From contig NZ_VDCQ01000023.1 in the NCBI RefSeq assembly GCF_006265175.1, positions 53,942-117,941 on the forward strand: DNA of 64,000 nt, given 5' to 3'. The notes under the pieces were generated by a model that made no database searches, was not told the origin of the DNA, and saw only the letters and a list, made by a program, of their open reading frames with translations. A program made the position numbers and the translations under genes. This DNA comes from Paenibacillus hemerocallicola (GTDB lineage: Bacteria > Bacillota > Bacilli > Paenibacillales > NBRC-103111). Below are positions 8,066-17,200 of the stretch, piece by piece (the first letter of the stretch is position 1; each line of letters opens with the position of its first letter).

Positions 8066-10417
8066 ATGAAGCAGCCTATGAAATGGCTCCGCATGTACAC
8101 CGGCAAAAAATACTGGTTTAAGATGCTCATTTCGATCGCTCTGCTGTCGATTGTCGTAGTAGTCCTTTCCTCGACGGCGTTATTTTACAAATCGCGGAAT
8201 ACGCTGCTGAATATGCAGCATGAGTCCAACCGGAAGATGCTGGAGCAGGTCAGCTACAACGTCGATTTCACCGATCGGATGCTGACGAATCTGATTACTT
8301 CGACTTACTTCGATGCGCGTACCGCCTATCTGCTCGAAACGGCGCAGCCGGAGGAGTTCAAGCTGTATGCCAGCATCATGTCGTTCGAGAAGCTGCAGAG
8401 CTCGGTCCCGCTGCTGCAGTCGATTACCGTCTACAATTCCCGCAACGGCTGCTATTATTACTATTCCGAAGCGAAGGTGCTCAACTGCAGGGACGATGGC
8501 GTGGACGGCAAGCTGGACCGTTACTTGATGGGGGCGGACAGCGTGCCCAAGCTGCAGTTGGTGCCGATTTATTATGGCGAATCCGATCGCCGGATCAGCC
8601 ATTTTTCGTTTTTTATGTACAGCAACGCAGCAGGTACGTTATTCGGCTCGGGCAGCAGCGCGCTCATCTTCAATATTAAACCGGAATGGCTGTTCGCCAA
8701 CGTGTCCGAGATCAACCGGTTGACCGAGTATTCGGACAGTCATCTGCTCATTATCGACGGCAGCGGCAACATCGTGAACGACTTGTCCGGGAGCGGTTCA
8801 TGGAACAGGCTGCGGGATCGGATCGAAGCGAGGAGGCAGAGCGACGGGGGCTCGCGTTCATTTATCGACAATAGCGACGGCCTTTCCAGTCTTGTTACCT
8901 ATGTGCCCTCGCCAAACAACGACTGGACGATCGTCAGCGTTCAGCCCTACGATGCGGTATTTCAAGTAATCCGCGAAATGAAGGCGTTTGCAATGGTAGC
9001 GGTAGCGGTCGTTCTGCTGCTCACCGCCGCAAGCTCGGCGCTGCTCGCATCGCGGCTGTACAATCCGGTATCCGGCATTCTTCGCCTGATCCGCAAAGAT
9101 CCCGAGCTGGACGGAACGCCTGTGTCCGGCAATCGCGACGAGTTCGGCGTCATCTCGACGGTATTGGAGCGGACGATGAGCGAGATGCGATCGCTCAAGC
9201 AGAAGCAGGATTCGCAAAGCGGCATTTTGCGCGGATATTACGTTCGTCAGCTGCTGCTCGACAGTCCCCACGTCTCGCCCCTCGATGCGGCCGACAAGCT
9301 GAACGTCGGTGCCGAACGCGGTCTAAGTTATGCGATTTGCATGTTCAAGCTGGATGACTACGCCGATTTTTTGCGGGACAACAGTCCGGAAGACCGGCGT
9401 CTGTATACGTTCTCCATCGGCAATATTATGCAGGAGATCGTCTCGAAGTCGATGTCCGGCGATGTGATCGATGCGGGAGGAGATCATTTCGTAGCACTTC
9501 TGTACGGTGATCGTGCGGACGACGATCTCGACGCGCAAATTAGCCGACTGTCCACGGATGTGCAGGAAACGGTAATGAGGTACTACAAGCTTTCCCTTAC
9601 GGCCGTATACGGCGATCCCGTGTCGGATTGCCGGCAAATTTCCCGGCTGTACAAGACCGTGGAAGATTATGCGAAGTACAGATTCGTCTACGGCAAACAA
9701 TCGGTCATCACACCGGCGCTTCTTCGCCTGAGCGAAGAGAAGGAGTCGGACGGCGTTCCTCCCGAGCCGGAGAAGAGCTGGATCGCCGCGATTCGGGCAC
9801 AGGACGGGAACGATGGCGACAGCGCTAGATGCTTAACGGAGCTGTTCGAATATATCGCCCGATGCCGATACGATCAAATGATCAATGCCTTGCTTGCTTT
9901 GGCGGCAAGCGCCACTCACGCGAAACGCTCGGCTTCGGGCGATGCGGATTCGACCGATTTGCGCTCGGTATACAAGCTTATTCTCGAGAAGGAGACGCTC
10001 GGGGAAGTGTACGAATTGTTTATTTCGCTGTTTCACACAAGCGCTCCATACGACTCGCATGGGACCACGGACGGCACGAAGCGGCAATTGCTTATCGGTA
10101 CGATCAAGCATATCGTGGAAGCGCGATATACGGACCCGTCCTTATGTCTGCAAAGCATCGCCGACATGGTGAATTTGTCTTCTTCCTACGTAGGCAAGCA
10201 GTTCCGGGACGAGGAGGCGATGTCCGTCGCCAAATATATTACCGCGGTCCGGATGAAGCACGCCGCGCATCTGCTCGAACGGACGGATTCGAGCATCAAT
10301 ACGGTGATGGAGAAGGTCGGCATCGTCAATCAAAGCTATTTTTTCAAGCTGTTCAAGCAGCAGTTCAGCCTTACCCCGAACGAGTACAAGATGCAATACA
10401 CCGGCAAAAACGAATAG
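8066..10417 (+). CDS. Transmembrane AraC-family regulator with extracellular sensor
   Basis: The protein is about 783 residues. A first membrane segment (MLISIALLSIVVVVLSSTALF) is followed by an extracellular region of about 270 residues, then a second segment (AMVAVAVVLLLTAASSALLAS), a cytoplasmic middle region and a C-terminal AraC DNA-binding domain (HIVEARYTDPSLCLQSIADM onward). This build is common in Paenibacillus next to sugar importers; the outer part is thought to sense a ligand or the binding protein. The start is uncertain: a TATAAT at 8023-8028 would place transcription near 8035, which favours the ATG at 8066 over the one at 8012. It lies just before an Lpl-type importer and probably controls it. 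Confidence 0.85.
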   Translation: MKQPMKWLRMYTGKKYWFKMLISIALLSIVVVVLSSTALFYKSRNTLLNMQHESNRKMLEQVSYNVDFTDRMLTNLITSTYFDARTAYLLETAQPEEFKLYASIMSFEKLQSSVPLLQSITVYNSRNGCYYYYSEAKVLNCRDDGVDGKLDRYLMGADSVPKLQLVPIYYGESDRRISHFSFFMYSNAAGTLFGSGSSALIFNIKPEWLFANVSEINRLTEYSDSHLLIIDGSGNIVNDLSGSGSWNRLRDRIEARRQSDGGSRSFIDNSDGLSSLVTYVPSPNNDWTIVSVQPYDAVFQVIREMKAFAMVAVAVVLLLTAASSALLASRLYNPVSGILRLIRKDPELDGTPVSGNRDEFGVISTVLERTMSEMRSLKQKQDSQSGILRGYYVRQLLLDSPHVSPLDAADKLNVGAERGLSYAICMFKLDDYADFLRDNSPEDRRLYTFSIGNIMQEIVSKSMSGDVIDAGGDHFVALLYGDRADDDLDAQISRLSTDVQETVMRYYKLSLTAVYGDPVSDCRQISRLYKTVEDYAKYRFVYGKQSVITPALLRLSEEKESDGVPPEPEKSWIAAIRAQDGNDGDSARCLTELFEYIARCRYDQMINALLALAASATHAKRSASGDADSTDLRSVYKLILEKETLGEVYELFISLFHTSAPYDSHGTTDGTKRQLLIGTIKHIVEARYTDPSLCLQSIADMVNLSSSYVGKQFRDEEAMSVAKYITAVRMKHAAHLLERTDSSINTVMEKVGIVNQSYFFKLFKQQFSLTPNEYKMQYTGKNE

Positions 10418-10584
10418 GCGCGCAATCGGGTCGCTCGCGGCGCGAAAGCGCGTCTATTCGCTTTTGCCGGCCGCATTCCTCGGTCTATGCGGGTAGTACA
10501 GTCCGATTTTACAGTTGCAAAAGCTTATTTTTGCACTCCGATTCCGTTTTTTGCAGTTTTCCCGTTCGCTAGCCCGGATTATGA

Positions 10585-10598
10585 TGTAAGCGTATTCG
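10585..10598 (+). promoter_or_regulatory. Near-match CcpA (cre) site
   Basis: TGTAAGCGTATTCG matches the cre consensus TGNAASCGNWWNCA at 13 of 14 positions and lies about 50 bases before the importer's first gene. Confidence 0.4.
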
Positions 10599-10646
10599 AC
10601 ACATCATCCGTTCGATAACGGAGAAACAGATTGAAAGGGAGGTTGA

Positions 10647-12245
10647 ATGTTCGGCATGAGAAAACAAAGAGCGGCATGGTTAACGGCCTTAACGGCCGTA
10701 GCGCTTCTCGCCGGCGGTTGTACGAAGGCGGATAAATCCGGAATCGGGGAAGGAAACGGCACGGAACCGGCGCTTGAGCTATCCTGGTTCATTGACGGCG
10801 ATGCGGGAAGCTTGTTGCCGGATAAGCCGGAGGATGACTTCGTCAAGAAAGCGATCGAGCAGAAGTTCAATGTCCGTCTGAAAGTTCAGAGCTATCCGGC
10901 GGGCGCCGATTACGACAACAAGCTGACGGTGGCACTGGCCAGCGGGAACAGTCCGGATCTGTTCATCGCGAGCGGGATTCTTTCGCAGAAGCTGGTTCAG
11001 GACGGACTGATCGCGAAGATGGCTCCGTTCGTATCCAAGGCGACGATGCCAAACTATTACAAGTTTTGGAACACGAACGAGTCGGAGATGAAATCTTATC
11101 AAGTGGAAGGAGATTTCTACCGCGCTCCTCTGCCGTATAAGAAAACGTTAGAGCTGGCGTACTACATCCGCAAAGATTGGCTCGACAAGTTCTCGCTGCC
11201 GGTGCCGAAAACGTATGACGAAATGCTGGAGGCGATGCGCAAGTTCAGCTACGACGATCCGGACGGCAACGGCAAGAAGGATACGTATGGCTTTACGACG
11301 AACGGCAATGGAAAGTCGCTGGCGCTGGCATTTCCGCAATGGCGGAAAAATGGTCTCTATGCAGGCTATTTCGTCGAAAACGACCAGTTTTTCGATACCC
11401 AGACCGATCCCCGCGTGGCCAAGGTCGTAGACGATACGCTGCAGATGATCAAAGACGGCCTGGTGGATCCGGATTGGTTCTTGAACAAGGCGGAGCAAGT
11501 GACGGATAAAGCGGTGCAGGGCAGAGTGGGCATTGTATACAGCGCGGACGTGAACTTTGCGCTGGACAGCAGCCCGAACAGCGTGCAAAACAAGACGAAG
11601 GCGTTAAATCCGAAAGCCGATTGGGTGCCGTTCAATCCGTACCCGGATAAGCCGTTCTGGACCGAGAACGAAGCGGGATATCCGTTCCTGTTCAGCAAGA
11701 GGACGGCGGAGCAAAATCCGGCGAAAATCCGCAAAACGGTGGAAATCCTCGACTGGCTCGCCGGCGAGGAAGGTTTTCTGCTGACGCGCTACGGGCTGAA
11801 CGGCAAGCATTATACGAAGGAAGGCTCCAAGCTGACGCTGAATAAGGAAGCCTACTTGAAAGAGATCGTCCAGAAGGGCAATTTCCTCTCGATATACGAC
11901 TTCTTCTCCCCGCCGGCGCCGGAAACGTTCGGACTGGCCGTTTATGACCCGGACCAGACGCCGCGCGACCGGGAAATATTGTCCTTTATTCGCAGCGGCT
12001 TCAAATACGTGCCGAGCGTCGGCGCCAGCACGACCCCGCCTCCGGGCGTCAATCTTGGCGAGATGCGGACGAAAATGTCGGAATATCATGCGAGGATGCT
12101 GTTCGAGGACAAATCGAGCTCCAATTGGCCGAAATACCGCGAGGAGATCATGATCAAATACAAAGCGAAGGACATTTTCGAAGCGTACGCCAGCCAGATC
12201 GGCGAAGCGCGCGGAAAGAAAATAACATTTAACGCCGGCAATTGA
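10647..12245 (+). CDS. LplA-like solute-binding lipoprotein
   Basis: A 532-residue binding protein with lipobox LAGGC and the features of the LplA/YtcQ family: FNVRLKVQSYPAG, a calcium-loop-like DDPDGNGKKDTYGF and WLAGEEGFLL near the C-terminus. These large binding proteins capture oligosaccharides, often uronate-containing, for Lpl-type importers. The start has AAGGGAGGTT just upstream. The two permease genes and a polysaccharide-degrading enzyme follow in the same direction. No ATPase gene is present, so a shared MsmX-type ATPase encoded elsewhere is expected. Confidence 0.92.
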   Translation: MFGMRKQRAAWLTALTAVALLAGGCTKADKSGIGEGNGTEPALELSWFIDGDAGSLLPDKPEDDFVKKAIEQKFNVRLKVQSYPAGADYDNKLTVALASGNSPDLFIASGILSQKLVQDGLIAKMAPFVSKATMPNYYKFWNTNESEMKSYQVEGDFYRAPLPYKKTLELAYYIRKDWLDKFSLPVPKTYDEMLEAMRKFSYDDPDGNGKKDTYGFTTNGNGKSLALAFPQWRKNGLYAGYFVENDQFFDTQTDPRVAKVVDDTLQMIKDGLVDPDWFLNKAEQVTDKAVQGRVGIVYSADVNFALDSSPNSVQNKTKALNPKADWVPFNPYPDKPFWTENEAGYPFLFSKRTAEQNPAKIRKTVEILDWLAGEEGFLLTRYGLNGKHYTKEGSKLTLNKEAYLKEIVQKGNFLSIYDFFSPPAPETFGLAVYDPDQTPRDREILSFIRSGFKYVPSVGASTTPPPGVNLGEMRTKMSEYHARMLFEDKSSSNWPKYREEIMIKYKAKDIFEAYASQIGEARGKKITFNAGN

Positions 12246-12246
12246 A

Positions 12247-12273
12247 CCGGCTTGCCGGACATCGGGCAACCGG
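12247..12273 (+). other. Stem-loop between binding-protein and permease genes
   Basis: CCGGCTTGCC can pair with GGGCAACCGG around a short loop, directly after the binding-protein stop. Such stem-loops often keep binding-protein mRNA more abundant than permease mRNA; that role is inferred from position only. Confidence 0.35.
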
Positions 12274-12328
12274 CTCCCGTTGCGGGGACGGGTGCCTCCG
12301 ACAGCACCTACATAAAGGAGCTCGGCTC

Positions 12329-13291
12329 ATGCACAACAAGACGAAGTTGACGATGAACAACCTTAAGGCGGATGCGGACAGGCGTCCGTCGGCGATCTGG
12401 AAGAGCGTCGCGCGCAGCCGTTGGTTTTACGCGATGATGCTGCCCGGGGTGCTGTATTATGTAGTCTTCTGTTATTTGCCGATGGGCGGGCTGCTGGTCG
12501 CCTTCAAAGACTACAACTTGTTCAAAGGCATATGGGAAAGTCCGTGGGCGGGGTTCGACCATTTCCGGACGGTGTTCCAATCGCCGGATTTTCCGGTCAT
12601 TTTCCGCAATACGCTGATCATCAGCGTCTACCGCATTTTGTTCAATATGGTTCCGGACGTCGCGCTGGCGCTTATGTTCAACGAGATCCGCCTCGTCTGG
12701 TTCAAACGTCTCGTGCAGACGATTACATACGGACCGCATTTTTTGTCCTGGGTGATCGTGTACGGGCTTGTATTCGCTTTTTTCGCTCCCGGTTCCGGGT
12801 TCGTCACCACGTTTATTCGCGATACGTGGGGGTTCAGTCCGAACGTGCTGACCGAGCCCGGGCTGTTCCGTCCGTTATTGCTCGTAAGCGACTTGTGGAA
12901 AAATACGGGATTCGGCGCGATCATTTATTTGGCCGCCATGGCAAGCATCAATCCCGAGCTGTATGAAGCCGCCGAAGCGGACGGCGCTGGGAGATGGCGG
13001 AAGATGTGGCATATTACGCTGCCGGGCATCCGTTCGGTGTTCGTGCTGCTGCTCATTCTCCGGCTCGGCCATATTCTCGACGCGGGCTTCGAGCAAGTAT
13101 ACATTTTCTTGAATTCGCGCGTTTATGGAGTCGGAGATATTATCGACACGTGGGTGTTCCGGAGGGGATTGGAGCAGCTCGACTACAGCGTTGCGGCCGC
13201 TACCGGGTTTTTCAAATCCGCAATCGGCTTCGTGCTGGTGCTCGGCGCCAACCGGTTGGCCAAAAAGCTTGGAGGTGACGGCATATGGTAA
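12329..13291 (+). CDS. LplB-type ABC sugar permease
   Basis: This inner-membrane permease of 320 residues has six predicted membrane segments. The EAA-type loop that contacts the ATPase reads YEAAEADGAGRWRKMWHITLPGI. The N-terminal RSRWFYAMMLPGVLYYVVF and YLPMGGLLVAFKDYN are typical of LplB/YtcP-partner permeases. The start follows AAAGGAG by eight bases; an upstream in-frame ATG at 12242 overlaps the binding-protein stop and is less likely. It overlaps the next permease by seven bases. Confidence 0.92.
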   Translation: MHNKTKLTMNNLKADADRRPSAIWKSVARSRWFYAMMLPGVLYYVVFCYLPMGGLLVAFKDYNLFKGIWESPWAGFDHFRTVFQSPDFPVIFRNTLIISVYRILFNMVPDVALALMFNEIRLVWFKRLVQTITYGPHFLSWVIVYGLVFAFFAPGSGFVTTFIRDTWGFSPNVLTEPGLFRPLLLVSDLWKNTGFGAIIYLAAMASINPELYEAAEADGAGRWRKMWHITLPGIRSVFVLLLILRLGHILDAGFEQVYIFLNSRVYGVGDIIDTWVFRRGLEQLDYSVAAATGFFKSAIGFVLVLGANRLAKKLGGDGIW

Positions 13292-14190
13292 CGAAAAGGA
13301 GGACGGGGCCGATTGCGAAGTCGAATGCCGACCGGATGGTCGACGCCGTCTTCTATGCGTTCCTTTCCTTGTTTGCCCTAAGCACGCTGTTCCCGCTTTA
13401 TTATGTAATCGTCATGTCGATTACGCCCTATACGGAAGTGATGCGAAGCGGGGGCTTCGTCATGTTCCCGCGGCAGGTGACGTTCGATGCATATAAAGAG
13501 ATTTTCTCGAGCGGACGCATTCCGCAGGCGTTGAAAATTACGGTTACGGTTACGTTCGTCGGAACGGCTCTCAATCTGTTCGCGACTTCGCTGCTCGCTT
13601 ATGCGCTGTCCAAGAAGACGGTTCCGGGCCGGAGCGCGCTGCTTCTCGGAATCGTATTCACGATGCTGTTCAGCGGAGGGATGATTCCGACCTATTTGGT
13701 CGTACGCGCGGTAGGACTGGTGGACACGATTTGGGCGCTCATCCTGCCCGGGCTCGTATCGACGTTCAACATGCTGATCATGAAAACCTACTTCGAAGGA
13801 TTGCCGCATGAAATCGAGGAGGCGGCCAAGGTGGACGGCTGCGGCGACCTGCGCACGCTATTCCGGATCGTGCTGCCGTTATCGACGCCGATTTTCGCCA
13901 CGATGGGACTGTTTTACGGCGTCGGGCATTGGAACGCTTATTTTGCCGGCATTATGTATTTGAACGATAAAAGACTTTACCCGCTCCAGGTCGTGCTGCA
14001 GAACATGATCCGTTCCCCGGACGTCAGCCAGGAGCTGGAAATCCGCAACCCGATGCTGGTCGCCCAGCTTCCTCCCGAGACCATCAAGATGGCGACGGTC
14101 GTCGTAGCGATACTGCCGATTTTGCTCGTCTACCCGTTTCTGCAAAAGTACTTTATCAAAGGTATGCTGATCGGAGCGATCAAAGGGTAG
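13285..14190 (+). CDS. YtcP/LplC-type ABC sugar permease
   Basis: The second permease of the importer, 301 residues with six predicted membrane segments. The ATPase-contact loop is IEEAAKVDGCGDLRTLFRIV. The C-terminus ends in YFIKGMLIGAIKG, a family hallmark. The start is preceded by GGAGGTGA. It forms the membrane channel together with the LplB-type protein. The polysaccharide-degrading gene begins 18 bases later and is probably in the same operon. Confidence 0.93.
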   Translation: MVTKRRTGPIAKSNADRMVDAVFYAFLSLFALSTLFPLYYVIVMSITPYTEVMRSGGFVMFPRQVTFDAYKEIFSSGRIPQALKITVTVTFVGTALNLFATSLLAYALSKKTVPGRSALLLGIVFTMLFSGGMIPTYLVVRAVGLVDTIWALILPGLVSTFNMLIMKTYFEGLPHEIEEAAKVDGCGDLRTLFRIVLPLSTPIFATMGLFYGVGHWNAYFAGIMYLNDKRLYPLQVVLQNMIRSPDVSQELEIRNPMLVAQLPPETIKMATVVVAILPILLVYPFLQKYFIKGMLIGAIKG

Positions 14191-14208
14191 CCAAGAGGAG
14201 GAATTCGC

Positions 14209-17200
14209 GTGCTGGGACGGACAGGTTGGATTCGAAAAGGTCCTTTAGGCGCCATGCCGGCGATGGCAGCGCTGCTTGTCATTTGTTTATTGTTCGGGTG
14301 CTTCCCTGTGTATGCTTCGGCTGCCGGGGAGGAAAATTTGGTGAAAAATCCGGGCTTCGAGAACGGAAGCGCCGGTCCGGGCGATTGGTCCCGCGGCGCC
14401 GCCGGTACTTGGGAGTGGGACGGCACCGTCAGCCGCAGCGGTTCCCGTTCGGCGAAGCTTACGACACAGGGAAGTACGGACATCGCTTTCTTCTCCCAGC
14501 AGTATATTCCGGTTCAGGCGGGACGCTTGTACGAGCTCGGCAGCTACTACAAGCCGCAAAACGTAACCGGTCGCGCCTTTATTTTGCTGGCCTGGTATTC
14601 GGCGCCGAACGCTTCCGGATTTATTTCGCAAAAGCTGTTGGACGTGGACCGCTCCGTTGCGGATTGGTCGAAGGCGGTCATGCAGGAATATGCCCCCGCC
14701 AACGCCGCGTACGCTCATGTCGCCGTTCATATGCGCGGCGGAGCGGGCACGATCTTGTATGACGACGTGTCGCTGCATCGGGTCATTCGCCAATCCGCGA
14801 TCGATCCGACCGAGGCCGTCTTCGACAAGAACGTCCAGCGCCGTGAGGATATCGCCGTACAGGTGACGGCCAACGGCAACAGCTTGGAAGCCATTCGCTT
14901 CGGAAGCGATGTTTTGCAGCCGGCCACCGATTATGAGACGGCTAACGGACGGGTCGTGCTGAAGAAGGAGTACTTGTCGCAATTGCCCGATGAGATGGCG
15001 GCGCTGTCGTTTTCGTTTAACGAAGCGGGAGATCGGCAGTTGAAGCTGACGGTTATCGATTCGACCTATTTGAGCATCCCGTCCTTGCAATATTACAAGC
15101 ATGTTCCGACACCGCAGCCCGTGACGGTGACGTTGTCCGCGTACGCTCCCCTGTTGACCGGACTGCGGCTCGACGGCAATCCGCTTACGGAGGGAGAGGC
15201 TTACTCCGTATCGGGGTCGGGCAAGGAGGTCGCCTTCAAGGAAACGTATTTGACCGCGTTGACGCCGCAAACGTACGTTGTACGCTTCGAATTCGCGAAC
15301 GGCTTCGCCGCATCCATGACCGTAACGGTGCGGGAAATACGGAACAGCAAAACCCGCAGCACGATCTATACGCCGGATAAGGTGCAGGCTGCCAGAAGCA
15401 ACGCGGCGACTTACGGCTGGGCGGGCGGATTGCGCGACGCCGCAGTAGCCAGAGCCGAAGCTTATTTCCAGTCGCCCGGCTATGCGGCCGAAGGATACGA
15501 TTTCTTATGGAAGACGATCCCTCCGCAGACGCTCCCCCGCAGCTATGCGGTCAACGAGAAGATGGGCAGCCCGGTTACCGGAAAGGATATCGATCGGTTC
15601 GGAGCGTATCCGTATCGGGGCGACCCGATCAATCAGCCATGGAAAATCGTCGATCCGAGCAGCGGATACACGTTCCCGACGAACGATTTCGGCGCCTATT
15701 ACAAGAGCGGCTTGGATGACGGCGGCATTTTCCGGCCCGAACTGGCCGACCGCAGCCTGCTGGTCAATACGCTGTATCCCGAGAAAGGGCCTCTCTGGGG
15801 TGTCGACGACGGCTTCGGCTGGGTGGACGCCGGCGGGAACCGGTACACATTTATCGCTTATTATGTTCACCGGTTCGTCTGGTACGGGGAAGGGAACGCC
15901 TTTGTCGTCGATGCGCTGCGGTCGATGAGAGACGCGTATTTGTATACGGGCGAAGCGAAATACGCGCGGGCCGGTCTCGTCCTGCTCGACCGCATTGCCG
16001 ACGTGTACCCGAGCCTGGACACCTCGGTATATAAAGTCGATTACCTCCATAACGGCGCGGAAGGGAAAGGGAAGGCGGTCGGCGCCATTTGGGAAACGTT
16101 CCTGACCAAAGAAATGCTCCGTGCCTACGACGCCTTCTTCCCGGCGCGGAACGATCCGCAACTGGTCATCTATTTGCAGCAAAAAGCGGCCGAGCACGGT
16201 CTCGACAATCCGAAAAACAACGGGGCGGCCATTGCGCTGAACATTGAGGACGGCATCGTGCGCCAAACGTATCCGGGGGTCCGATCCGGAACCGTTCTCG
16301 GGAATACCGGCATGCATCAAAGCGCGCTGGCGATGGCGGCCGTCGTGCTCGACACGCTTCCGGAGACGAAGGAATGGCTGGATTTTACGTTTAAAGCCGG
16401 GGGAGCGCTGTACAATCCGGCCCGCGTAACGGGCGGCAATGTTCTCCCTTCTCTCGTGAACCGGGTCGATCGCGACGGCCATGCCGACGAGGCTTCGCCG
16501 GAATACAACTCGTATTGGCTGGACCAGTATCGTACGACGGCGGATATTTTGCAGGGCTACGATCTGTATCCGGGGGCCGATTTATACGAAAATGCCAAAT
16601 TCAAAACGATGTTCGGCAGCCATCTCCCGCTCGTGCTTAGCGATCGGTACATGCCGACGATCGGGGATTCGGGCCGAACGGGAAATCCGGCGGTTTGGCT
16701 GAACATCGAGCATTTCGTCAAAGCGTTCAAGGCGTTCGGCGATCCGGAATTCGCGCAGGCCGCTTATTTCCTGAACGGAAACAGCACCGCGGGCATCCAT
16801 GAGGATATTTTCTCGACCGATCCGGAAAGCGTGTCGACGGAAATCGCCGCCGCGATCGCAACGCACGGAACGTTGAATCCCGACAGCACGAACTTGACGG
16901 GCTACGGCTTCACGGCGCTCCGCGACGGCGTCGGGACGGAGCAGACGCTGCGCGATTTGTGGATGTATTACGGGAGGACGATATACCATGGCCATCGGGA
17001 TACGCTGAATATCGGGCTTCACGCGTTCGGTCTCGACTTGTCGCCCGATCTAGGTTATCCGGAGTTTACGGACAGCAAGGATATGCACCGTTTCCAATGG
17101 GTGCGCAATACGGTCAGCCACAACACGGTCGTCGTGGACCGTTCCCAGCAGCAGCCCCAATGGGTGTCGACACCGCTGCATTTCGACGATGGAGATCGGG

